This document shows positions 47,722 through 58,359 of a stretch of DNA of 64,000 nt, piece by piece. Made by a program: the position numbers and the translations under genes. Numbering within the stretch: the stretch's first letter is position 1; each line of letters starts with the position of its first letter. Origin of the DNA: Calycina herbarum (Eukaryota > Ascomycota > Leotiomycetes > Helotiales > Pezizellaceae); NCBI GenBank assembly GCA_001414485.1, contig LLEY01000066.1:1-64000 (forward strand). Direction: 5' to 3'. The notes below the pieces were generated by a model. It was not told the origin of the DNA. It saw only the letters and a program-made list of their open reading frames with translations, and did no database searches.

Positions 47722-47754
47722 GCGGTTAGGCTGGAAAGTGTCAAGCCTAACCGC
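47722..47754. repeat. Perfect 11-bp stem hairpin
   Basis: GCGGTTAGGCT and its reverse complement AGCCTAACCGC enclose an 11-bp loop. The surrounding 100 bp are GC-rich within an AT-rich flank. It could be a structured RNA element or the foot of a short inverted repeat. Confidence 0.55.
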
Positions 47755-48424
47755 TTGTCAGGCAAATGGCGTTTCGTGTAGCGCTGTATGGCAACCGGGA
47801 AAATGCTGTGAGATGAGGCTGGATGAGATGATTGGAGGCTCTGTGAGGCTTCGGTGAAAGAGGCTCCAAGTAAAAGAGTCGGGCTACACGTAAACACTTA
47901 AGCTGAGGCGATAGAAGAGGTGTAAGTGGTGTGCTTAATTGTGAAGTTTGTCAACCCCTCGGCAGCCCTGGAGGATCAAGGCCGCCTACATAACCGCAAC
48001 ACCTCTTTCTTGTACCCTTCCCTTCTCGAAGACTCTTTTCCAATAGCCAAGATTCTTCTGTGGACCGCTTACAAGCATTATCGCAAGATTTCCGAGTTAA
48101 CCCAAGCCAAATCAGGATTGAAGGGTCCTTTTTCCAAGGGTTCTCCTGCGCAACTTGAATTTCGGGTGGATCGCCAACCCCCCCAGCCTCTCACCGTTTC
48201 TCACCCCTCATTCCTCGTCATCAGTGCGCAGTCCGAATTCACCATCACCAGTTCATCAAACCACCACTTACTCATCTACTCTGCAAGAAATACATTCACG
48301 ACTTGAGACCATTCACACTTCAACTTTGAAGATTCGCCACACCACTTTAAATAGCATAACCTGACTTGGCAACTTCACATAAGGTCCAACCAAACCAGCC
48401 GCGTTGCAACCATCACACCACGAA

Positions 48425-50815
48425 ATGTCTTCCCTCGACTACGACGAGCCTAGAAGGCATAGATCTCATTCCCACCGCCATCGCGACGACAGAGACGGTC
48501 GTGAACCAAGATACCTCGAAACACAAGAAACCTACGTCCGAAGCCCAGCTCCCATGGCAACCGAACCACCATATGCTGCCGTTAGGCAGACCGAAATGAT
48601 CCGCCGTCCCGTTCGCGAGGATAGCGATTTATCCATCGAAGAGGTCCGAAGAGACTTCCCACCACCAGGTGCCGGAGCCTACGTTCAACAACGATCTATG
48701 GTTCGAGATGATCGGTATGGTGCGCCTGTCCGCTCTCGATCCGCTGAACGACATTATGGGGCATACCTCGACCACCGAGGCGACAACCCACGACGCTCAT
48801 TCAACGACCTCGATGAACGTCGGAGCCGGAAGAGCACCACATATGCTGAACAAGAGATCAGAGAAAAGCCTCGTAAACGATCACTTTCGCGAAACCAAAA
48901 GATCATTGCCGCCGCTGGAGGAGCAATTATCGCTGCGGGTGCAAAGGAGCTTTACGATCGAAAACAAGCAGATGGTCGACCAGTAAACCGAAACCCGCTT
49001 TCCACAGCAGCAATCGGCGCAGCAGGAGCCTTTGCAGGATACGAAGGAGCCGAGTTCATCGCCAAGCAACAACAGACAAAAGGAAAGGAGGTTAAAACAT
49101 ATGTCGCTCATCGAGGAAGAAACGGTGAGGTTGAGGAGTACTACGATTCAGATTCAGAGTCTTATGTCAAGCCAAAGAGATCCAAGAGTCGTCGCAAGTC
49201 TATTGTTGATGGTGCTCTTGCTTTGACGGGACTTGGAGCTGCGGCTAAGGCTGTTGGGGGAGGAGACAAGCATCATAGACGCCGTGGAAGTGGTGATAGC
49301 TATGTTTCTGGTCGTTCTGGAAGAACCACACGTAGTCGCTCGCATGGTGGACGTGGTGAGCCAGAAGGTGCTGCCAAGTTTCAACAGGCAGCAAAAGCAG
49401 CTCTCCTTGCTGGTGCCACCGAAGCATTCCGAGTAAGAAACGAACCTGGAGGATGGGGTGGAGATAAGGGAAAGCGAATTCTCACCGCGGCTATCGGAGC
49501 TGGTGGTATTGATGCTGCTGCAGACCGCGACCCTGATAGAAAGAGTAAACGCCATATCCTCGAAGCTGTGGTTGGTGGTCTTGCTGGAAATCGCTTGATC
49601 AACGGATCAAGAAAGGAAGTAGACGACGATGGAAGATCCATTCGATCCGGCAGATCACGATCTCGATCAAGAGGACCAGGAGGAAGCGGAGGAGGTGCAG
49701 GTCTCGCTGCTCTTGCAACAGCAGGTCTAGGAGCAATCGCAGGAAAGAAGCTGTTGGATCGATCCAAATCCCGCTCTCGTTCAAGAGGAGCTCGATCAAG
49801 ATCTCGCGGTGCTCGTCGACGAAGCTACAGCTCGGATTCCTACGATAGTCGAAGCCCATCCCCAAGACGTGGTAGTGGAAAAGACCGTCACAAGAGAAGC
49901 AAGAGTGTCACAGATTACGCCAGAAAGGGTCTCGCTGCAGTCGGGCTTGGATCTGCTGTAGGTGGGAGAGACAGATCCAGATCTCGGGATGGAGAGGTGA
50001 TTGAGGAAACCCAAGTTATTCATAAGTCACGACGGGGTGGTGGCTCAGACGACGGATACGATTCTAGACGCTCTCGCCACGGAGGTTCCTCACGAGATGT
50101 CTACGACGACCCACGCTACGCAGATTCTCGTTCCAGCGTTGGGGGTGGCAGACGTTCCAAAAAGGATAAGGCGAGGGGTGCTAGAGATAGGCGTATTGCG
50201 GAAGGTAGACAATCGGCCTCGGAATCAGAGAGTGATCTCGGTTCATCGTCAGGAGATGAAAAGAGGATCAAGAAGATGAAAGGTAAGCAACTTCTTACGG
50301 CTGGTTTGGCCACTGTCGCGACTATTCATGCCGCGCACAATATATATCAGAGTATGGAGAAGCGTGATGCTCGGCACCGAGCGGTGCAGGAGGGAGAGAT
50401 GACACCAGAGGAGGCAAGAAAGTTGAAAGCAAAGGTAAGTCCCAATTCTCGGCGCATTCTCGACATTTTTCTAATCTTTTGAAAGGCCACACTCCAGGAT
50501 GTTGCTTCTGTTGGTATAGCAGCTCTTGGAATCAAGGGGGCTGTTTCCGAAATCAAGGAAGCCAACTCGATGCGACTCGAGTGCAGAGAACTGCGAGAGA
50601 AAAAACTGGAGCGTCATCAGAAACGACTTCAACGCTTAAAGTCAAGCCAAAATGGAAGCAGCGAGGGTGGAAGGAGGCGCAGAAACAACGACAGAAACGA
50701 CGATTATAATCCATCACCCGTCACTCGTTATGATGATTATGGTCCTCGCTATGTCGACAGCAACCCGTATTCTACTCTTCCAGCTCCTCCAGTTGGTTAC
50801 GACGACAGGCGGTAG
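48425..50815 (+). CDS. DUF3824-type Gly-zipper / RS-rich protein, 2 exons, 775 aa
   Basis: Exons 48425-50434 and 50498-50815 (63-bp intron, GTAAGT/CCAG); spliced 2328 nt. The protein alternates short Gly/Ala-rich hydrophobic segments (QKIIAAAGGAIIAAGAKELY, NPLSTAAIGAAGAFAGYEGA, RILTAAIGAGGIDAAA, GLAALATAGLGAIAGKKLLD, KQLLTAGLATVATIHAAHNI) with Arg/Ser-rich basic tracts (RSRSRSRGPGG, KSRSRSRGARSRSRGARRRS). This is the pattern of fungal DUF3824 proteins, whose function is not known to me. The glycine-zipper segments could insert in or bind membranes, and the RS tracts could bind nucleic acid or be phosphorylated; both are inference. The ATG at 48425 (MSSLDYDEPRRHRS) is preferred, because the frame upstream of it has no ATG. 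Exon 2 continues with DVASVGIAALGIKGAVSEIK and a charged coiled coil. Confidence 0.85.
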
Positions 50816-52774
50816 TTTTGTTTTTGAGATTTACACATACGTTCTTCTTAAACACCCGCCACGATTTTACGACGATTTACGAAATTATGATTGAAGACCA
50901 GAAAAAAAAAATGCCTGTTGTCATCTTTCGGAGTTTTTTGTTTATATTTGGAAAGAAAGGAGATACATCACGCACACGCTTCATACCTGCTCTAATCTTC
51001 TTCTTTTCCTTTCCAGATGTAATCAAGATGAACAGATTCATGATCTAAAAAAGATCTCATTTTCTCTTTGCTTTTCCTTTTTCATTGGGTCTTGATTTTT
51101 CACGATAGAGAGTTTCTACACCCTTACATAAGAATTCATCACTGATTTTGATCACTTTGTGTCTACAGCTTCCTCGCGATATTAAAAATATTACCCATAC
51201 CATACTACCTTATGCAAGTGATCTGCTATCCAACGCAAGCTTGTATCCGAGTCCTACGCTACGCAACGATGAAACGATTATTCCCCGGGCGACGTACGTA
51301 CCCGTTTACGCGAGGGGTCTAGATCGCCAGAGGGGGGTTGCATTCGTGTGTGAGGTTGGTTGGGACGATTACTGGATGCTGGGGTGGATTTCGCATTTCG
51401 GATGACGATGGTACATTAGTGCGGCTATTCTTTCACTTACTTTTCATTTGTTCTTTTTTATGTTCTTTTTATGTTTTTATGCTACGTTTTTTTTCTTCTG
51501 GTCCACGATGCAGTGATGATCTGCGGGCTTTTTGGGATGGGAGGCGGGATCGCGTGTGGATCGTGAGGGTTTGGTGACTGGCTTTGGATGGGATGGGAAT
51601 TGTCGGAGGATGCGGGTTTATGGTTGGGTGGGATTACGAATCTTTCCTTTTTTTTCTCTTCTTCTTTTATTCCGTATTTGTTTCTTTTTTCCATGAGATA
51701 TGTGTGTTTAGTTCATGAAATTATGATATCCTATCTTCCGGTGTCTGTTTTGAAGATTGTGAGGTGAGAGGGGAGAGGGAGAGTAAGAGGGGAATAAGCG
51801 GTGAGAAGTGGTGAGGTGAGTGAATGAGGGATTTTTGGTAAGGGGGTTGGGTATCGTGGGATTTTTTTTTTGGTGCTGATCTTTCGGATGTACTGGTGAG
51901 GCGGTGGTCTAGAGCGAAGTGGATACCGGGGATAAAGTGAGTGTAAATCTCTCTGTTCGCTTGAGGACAATGCCTATAACTGAAGAACTTATAGGAATTC
52001 AAAACTTCCCTTTTTATTTCCCTATCTTCAATGGAGCAAGTACTCCGGCTGCGTAAATTGATTCGGGGTGATTGGGATTGGACACAAGCGTTGATGGTGG
52101 CGTTGCTTGTCTGTGTTGGCAATTGGGAAAATAGGGTGCTTAACAGGTGTTGATTGGTTAGATCGGATTTGAGAGTCTGCTTTCGGGATTTTTCTTTCTA
52201 CATTGGATAATGCATGGACCGGATTTGGAAGTGGGAGAAGTGGGGTTCGTGAGATTGAACGAGTTGGAGTTGTGCAGTTTATGCGTGGTTGCGTCATTGT
52301 GAGATGTTGTGTGTTTTTCGGATCGGGGTTGGGTGTGGAGGGCAAGAAGCGCAAGAAGGGGTTGGGAAGATGTGGAGGGGTTTAGATAAGTTGGAGTTTG
52401 ATAGGAATGAGTGAGTTGGTTGGGGTCGGAAATGTTGTTCAGCATTGGGGTTTGGATTGAGGGAGTGTGGGCGATGAGGGGTAAGATGTAAGTAGGGACT
52501 TTGGTGATATTGGAAGACCTTTGATAAGACGGGTTAAGAGGGCAGGAGGGGTAGTTGAGGGTGTGCTGGAAATTAAGATAAGGGTAGATTGTCCATACGT
52601 ATACTCGAGTACTTAGCTCCAGCTCGAAAGAGAGGTAGAGTCAACATGAGACGGAAAGCCTAGCCTAAAACTCTCAATTAAAGCTCCTAAGAAAAGACCT
52701 CCCCAAGTTACTAGAAGGCAACTAAAAAGCTTATCTCATCCACCGCTCTGTTCCAGTACGAGGGCTCCCCTTAC
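50816..52774. other. Convergent intergenic region, no gene seen
   Basis: This 1.96-kb stretch lies between the stops of the DUF3824 gene (+) and the GFA gene (-). The minus frames at 51721-52122 and 52028-52445 are Pro/Ser/Thr/Asn low-complexity readings of GT-rich DNA and are not called. 3' UTRs are expected. Confidence 0.5.
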
Positions 52775-53417
52775 TCACTCAACAAACAAACCCTTCTTCT
52801 TATGCCACCCTTCAATACTAACCTCCCCATAATTCTCATAGACACTCTTCTTTCCCTCCGGCCATCTCACATACGCAGGTTTACTATCCCCCATCCCGCA
52901 AACCATCTCCTCCGCAACAGGTAACTCGGTATCAATTGCCGAAGCAAAGGGATGTATGAGTTCCGGCCAAGTTTTGTCCCATAGCCAGAGCATAGTTGAG
53001 CAATTGGAGCAGAAGTTTCTCTCAGAGGTGCATTTTTGAGCGGTGGGGAGACCGCGGTCTTTAGTTGCTGTGTATCTTCTGAGGGGACTTTGTTAGTGAA
53101 ATGTAGGGAGGGCCCGGCGGGAGGAGGGGGCGGGAAGATCGGGAGGAGAGGGGATGTACTTTATTGATTCGGAACCTTTGGTTATTTGGAGAGTTGAAGC
53201 TATGCCTCCTAAGTTTACGGAGCCACCGTAGCCTCCGCATTTTCGACAGATGGAACAGGCGCAGAGTTGGTAGGGGACTGGTGTGTGGGATTCGAGTTTG
53301 AACTCAACTTCCCCACAATGACAACTTCCTTCGAGTGTCCTTGTTTTCGTTAGCTAGGTTTCAAGAGCAAGGTTGGAGCAGGCTATAATCAAAGAAAGAT
53401 TTAATTTACATGGGCAT
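52775..53417 (-). CDS. GFA / CENP-V family zinc protein, 3 exons, about 157 aa
   Basis: Exons (minus): 53417-53410, 53339-53160, 53060-52775; spliced 474 nt. Members bind zinc through scattered cysteines, and some act on S-hydroxymethyl-glutathione; the role here is unknown. The sequence shows LEGSCHCGEVEFKLES, then YQLCACSICRKCGGYGGSVN, then RNFCSNCSTMLWLWDKTWPE, which are the three cysteine clusters of the family in order. The first exon is only 8 nt (M-P and part of M), joined across a 70-bp intron. The acceptor of the second intron is less certain: AAAG at 53062-53061 is chosen because an in-frame TAA lies just upstream and because it keeps the FCSNC frame. The start is 185 bp from the divergent cox19 start. 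Confidence 0.75.
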
Positions 53418-53602
53418 CTTGTTGTTGGATCTCTGTGACACTTGATATCGTGTTTGAGAAGTGACTGATGGTGTTGTAGAATCAAAGTCGGGACTTTCGG
53501 GGGATCTGCGTCATAATCTGGGGAAGTCTTGGCAAAATCGGATATTCCCGAGGCTTCAAAATTGTCGGCCGATGGGGCGAAACGTCCAATTGACCAGCAA
53601 AC
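53418..53602. promoter_or_regulatory. Short bidirectional promoter of the GFA gene and cox19
   Basis: Only 185 bp separate the two divergent start codons, so regulatory DNA must be shared. The stretch has a GGCCGATGGGGCGAAACG patch near 53567 that could be a factor site. No TATA box is obvious. Confidence 0.45.
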
Positions 53603-54118
53603 ATGAGTACATTTGGAGGTCCAGGAGGACGACAGATCAATTCAAAACCTTCACCGTGAGTCCACCATCTCCCCATTACTACTTGCACGCAATGCTAACC
53701 TGATGCGCAGACCCGAGCGTGGTAGCTTTCCTCTCGATCACGATGGTACGATACCCCCTCCCCGCGCGAACGAACTCCTCTGCTGGCCTGCTGGATGATG
53801 ATTGAGATATCTGCTGATGGGGGACATACAGGGGAATGCAAAGATGTCATGATGAATTACCTTGCTTGTATTAAGAAGGTCAAGGGAACGAATGAGGCGG
53901 AGTGCAGAAATATTGCGAAATCGTATTTGACTTGTCGCATGGATAGGTACGTGATGGTGGTATTCATACAGATAAGGTGGTGATTTGCTAATGGGCATAC
54001 GTGGTGTAGGAATCTGATGGCCAAGGACGAATTCAAGAACCTTGGGTTTAGTGAAAAACCAGAGGTCAAAAAGGACGATGGCGCGGATCCCACGAAGAAG
54101 GGGGAGTTGAGGTGGTGA
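53603..54118 (+). CDS. cox19: Cox19, twin CX9C protein of cytochrome oxidase assembly, 4 exons, 103 aa
   Basis: Exons: 53603-53655, 53711-53745, 53832-53946, 54010-54118; spliced 312 nt. Cox19 is a small copper-linked protein of cytosol and mitochondrial intermembrane space needed to build cytochrome c oxidase. The sequence shows the diagnostic PPERGSFPLDHDGEC segment, CKDVMMNYLAC (CX9C) and CRNIAKSYLTC (CX9C), then RMDRNLMAKDEFKNLGF, as in yeast Cox19. The protein is 103 aa, close to the normal length. The gene is cut by three introns (55, 86 and 63 bp) and one exon is only 35 nt, so no long open frame marks it. The phases agree at every junction. Confidence 0.93.
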
Positions 54119-56105
54119 TACGAATATGAAAACTCAACCCAAGAAGTCTCGGGGTATTTGTGGTATACTGGGAACTTGACAGCTCGGTATGTTGTTACGC
54201 TGAGAAATTTTGGCGGTCCGAAGGGAGCCACGGGTGTGTACAATCTATCTGTATTTATACGAAGCCACGAAAACCTCCTCCCTTGTTTCTTGCATTACTG
54301 GTATGCAGGGCCAAACTCCGAAGCTTTACGAATTTCATGGTTAAAATTTTCTGCCCATGTGCTGGCTACCTAGCTTGTTGTCGAATGTTTCCATTATTGT
54401 CAATTTCTAACGGTAAGCTCCCCTTATCCTGGTTTCTTCTCAATGGTTCCTTGGACCTTATTTCGCATTTACATGATCCCAAGTAATATCATTTTCTTCC
54501 TTCTTGGTTGCTAATGTAGTTGAGATGGCCATTTTCACATACAAACCATCAAGCGGTGTTCGCCTAGCAAGTGGGCCCTTTAATGGAATATCCACCATCG
54601 ATCTCATAAAGTGGTGGTGGTGAGGCCACCGAAGCTGGTTGGCATGCCCGGTCAGCAACATTAAATCTTATACTTATGCACTGAAGGGGCAAAGGCCTTC
54701 CGCGCTTATCAGCCGCAACCTTTTACATAATAGGTACACGATCTGTGATCTTTGGCAGATAACGTCTTTGGGTAATCCCCTCGTGGATTCGCAGATTCAG
54801 GGCTTCTCGTCTTCTCATTTATCTGTCGATGGCAAGGTAAGTCACCAATTGAGGAGCCACAATACATTCTGACTACCGGGTCAGACCTGTACACAAAAGT
54901 AAATAAAGTTTCTTATTACGATTAAGTAAATCTAATACTTATTTTATGAAAAAACAAAATGTTGATACTTACTTTTCTTCCAGATCAACAGCTTAAGACC
55001 TCATCACTTTCACGCCTTGTCATTCAAAGCTCTAGTATTTTTCAGAAATGAGTGCTCCATATGTTTGGCATATCTGTCTATCGTTGGCCCAGGTACTAAC
55101 TAGGCAGGCCTCACCACAAATCTAAAGATAGTAGAGTATTAACTCTATGAACTCTAGTAATCCTGGGAAAATTATAAGTATGACAACCAGACTGCCCAGA
55201 AGGATCAAGAAATGAAGTTTCGAATTCTTCCAAATATCCTGAACAAATTGTTTAATTTTCTTACGTTGTCTCCCGGCATCTTCGAATGTCATTCCCAAGC
55301 CACCACGCGTTGTCTCTCAGGTGTCCCCCACGCCTCACTCAGGCCATTCCACCCAGGTCTGGATATTCTCCGAGGACCTCCACAGTCTTCGTTTCGTTGT
55401 CAACACTAGCTTCGCCTGAGAAAAGGGGAATGGTTCGCAAGCCAATTCCCATCACTTTTTCAAGCAAACGTCTCTCAACTGTATTCCAATGATTAGGCCG
55501 AAAATAGGAGCAGGTCAATCCTAGCAAGCCTCAGCTAATGCTTAAACAGCACCTTCACGAAACAGGCCATTAGGCAACGACCAACACTCTCCAAGCCATG
55601 CAATAAATTTGCTACATTCCAGCTTGGAAAGAGAATAGTGCCTAAGCCTTGTATTGAGACTATTTTCGCTGCAGATCATTGTATAAGTGCTGAAACAAGA
55701 CGCAGCATGCGTCAACTTTGGACGACGTGCATGCTATGCATAATGATTGGAAAAGCCTACCCCAACAATTCCTTGCAGCTATTGAATGCAGAGGGAAAAT
55801 CTCTATTAAATTTGTTCTGTGTGTAAGGATGCTATCATCCTATCAAAATGTCCTTTTTAGAAGACCTGCATATTATCTGAATCAGTTTGGTCAATCTGAT
55901 AGTTCTAAATTAGAAATGTCCAAAATAACTGTACCTCTCGCGACAAAGGGTTTAGCGTAATTTAATTCCACCATCCCAAATATCCAAACTTTTTCGCACA
56001 TCCAAATTGAACAACCGTTTTTCCGCATCATACTTTAATCTGCACTTTCACTCCATCACAAAGGGGACATCTGCAATTGAGGTAGACCCACTTTCGGTTA
56101 GCAAA
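54119..56105. other. Intergenic region, no gene seen
   Basis: This ~2.0-kb stretch lies between cox19 and npr3 (both plus). The open frames, such as 55638-55960 and 55212-55492, are short, overlap in different phases and match no family I know. The npr3 promoter should be in the last few hundred bases; the frame upstream of 56106 lacks an ATG. Confidence 0.5.
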
Positions 56106-58359
56106 ATGAAGCCGCCAACAACCAACCACAAGGCGAGCTCAGTGCCACACCTTCTCTTCCCATCCAGGAAGCATCTGAGCGACGCACAACTCATGCACAA
56201 ACAACTCGCAGAGATGGCGAATGCAAACGATACCATGAATCCAGGCCTCAGTGCCATCGCATTGGTCATTCGCGCCAGAGAAGGACCCCGCTTCGTCTTC
56301 CACTATCCCCCGCATCCCTCTGGCAAACCAACAACACGCGAAGCTAGATTCGGCACCGAACTCGATACCGAGCCTGTTGAGGAGGAGAACGAGGAAGATA
56401 GCGATGATTCCGATCTGGAGGAGGCGTGTTACCCTGCTGTTGGAAAGATCGATCTGAACGCGGAGAATGGCGACGCGAAGAAGGCGAATCACGTGGAGGT
56501 CCCGGAGGGTGATAATCATTTCACTAATAAGAAGGGAGAAAATGTTGCGCCGTGGGATCATCTTTGGGAGTTTCATACGTCCGATCTGGAGAGTATCTTG
56601 ACGCCGACTCGGGCTTATCACAAGAAGAAGTTTGAGTTGTCTTTGGATCCGGTTCAATTCATCACCTACCCCATGCACATTCGCGAGAATGGAACTTGGA
56701 AGAAGAAGAAGGCTAAGAAGTCCAAGAAGCAAAAGAAGGAGGATCAGGCTGCCGAGGCTGAATTGGGAGAGAAGAAGACTGGTTCTGATGATGGTGAAGA
56801 CTTGGGTGGAATGACTATGTTCAATGTGGTTTTCATGCTCAACGTTTCCAAGCACGAGGATGATGCACGAATTGCGGAGATCTACGAACATGTTATCAAG
56901 AAGTTCAACAAGGCTCTCAATCATGCTCAAGCATCGGACAATTATGTTTGGAGGGAGTCGGAGGCAATCTTGGCCATGAAGGATAAGGCTCGAGAAGAGC
57001 GTAAGTCACCACAAATGGTATTCTGAGATCATTGCTAATCGAACTACAGGTCGACCCATGAGTTGGCTCTGGAATGAGATCTTGCTCAAGTCTACACTGG
57101 CGGGTGCTATCAGAGATGTCTTTAATGCGGTTTCCAATAGCAAGATTGCCACATTGCATCTCGCCACCACTCCCCCAATTGATATCTCGCTTCAAATTCC
57201 GGTTCCTTGCTTTCTTACCAGCTTCCCCAGAGCAGACGATAGAGCTATGCTAGGACTTTTGCTCACATCTGCCAATGCCATGGTCGATGAAGAGGGCAAT
57301 GAGGATCCAACACATTTAAACAAGCATTTCGCATTGCTACTTTTGGACGACGAAGAGAAAATCATCACCGAAATTCAAACAGACAACACCGAGCTCACCG
57401 CACCTCTACTTGAATGCATCCGACTCTGCTCCCCAACCCTTTCATTCCTTCAAGTAGCACAAACACAAAACGTCGAACTTAACAGTTTGCTCATCCTCGC
57501 CCAACATCTCATCTACTGGCGCAGAGCCGTTGCAATCCCACCGATCCACGGCCGTGAAACCTACATCGTCTCCCCCAACTGTGACAGCCGGAAACTCCCC
57601 ACCGCAAGCATAGCATGGAAGAAGGCATTCCCCCTCGCCCCCTCCCTCCCCAGCTATCTCGCCTCCCTATCCGCCGCCCCTCGCCCATACAAGAGTTTCG
57701 CACCCAGCAAGAACCACCGCCCAACCTACCTCGAAATGCTAGCCTGGACCATCCGCGGCGGCTGGGTAACCCAACTCCGAACCTTCGCCTGGATCCTCGT
57801 CTGGCCGGAAATAATCTACGAAGTAACCTACCAACTAAAAGCCGCCGCAGTCGAGAAGGCCAAAAACAAAGCCACCTCTGAACCAACATCCGGCACTTCC
57901 ACCTCAGGAACTGACGAATCGAGCACGGAGAAGCAACAGCTTGACCCCCACGCCCCTCTAACAACCTCCCAAGCAGCCGAAAAAGCCCGTCTCGAACGCC
58001 TCGCAAAGAAAGCCGCAGAAGAAGCCCAAGAATTCGCCTCCGAATTCGCGAAACTTCCTCTCCCAGTTTCCACCACCAGCCCCTCAACAAACAACGCACC
58101 GCACCTCAAAGGTCTCTCCCCTTACATCATCAAGGACCCACATAAAGTCTCGCACGAAGAATCTCTCTACATCGCCGCATATGGAAAGCGATTCTCCGAT
58201 CCGAAGATCAAGGATTGTTGGTTCCGATTTTGTGGCAAGTATTTCAATGGTCGGGAGGCTTTGGAGACGATTGCGCTTCAGGAGGGCATGAAGAGAAAGG
58301 AGACTTGGGGTGTTTTGATGGCGTTTCAGGAGATGATTATGGTCTGTAAACATTGGTGA
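56106..58359 (+). CDS. npr3: Npr3, nitrogen permease regulator subunit of SEACIT/GATOR1, 2 exons, 734 aa
   Basis: Exons 56106-57000 and 57050-58359 (49-bp intron, GTAAGT/ACAG); spliced 2205 nt. With Npr2 and Iml1, Npr3 inhibits TORC1 at the vacuole when amino acids are short. The N-terminal longin-like domain opens with NPGLSAIALVIRAREGPRFV and FHYPPHPSG, typical of Npr3. Acidic inserts follow (EEENEEDSDDSDLEEACYPA, a Lys-rich stretch near 230), then MFNVVFMLNVSKHEDDARIA. The C-terminal part shows PIDISLQIPVPCFLT, ILAQHLIYWRRAVAIPPIHG, EMLAWTIRGGWVTQLRTFAW and CWFRFCGKYFNGREALETIA. The ATG at 56106 is the first in frame; 56214 (MANANDTMNPG) is a later choice that still keeps the whole domain. 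A charged Ala-rich coiled coil (AAEKARLERLAKKAAEEAQE) lies near the C-terminus. Confidence 0.92.

Larger units (their letters stand above)
40010..48424. other. 8.4-kb gene-poor downstream flank of flbC, with forward CTGTCGAA motif copies
   Basis: No open frame here looks like a gene. The longest plus frames (44780-45133, 40434-40853) have no domains and odd composition. The stretch is AT-rich with about eight copies of the paired CTGTCGAA motif, a GGAGAT hexamer repeat at 46796-46823, and a strong hairpin at 47722-47754. The last 500 bp before 48425 are CA/CT-rich and look like the leader of the DUF3824 gene. Confidence 0.5.

Noticed and set aside
51721..52445. Overlapping Pro/Ser/Thr/Asn-rich minus frames
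   Set aside because: Arise from GT-rich low-complexity DNA; no domain and no start context.
56139..56930. 263-codon minus frame
   Set aside because: Exact antisense shadow of the npr3 coding sequence.
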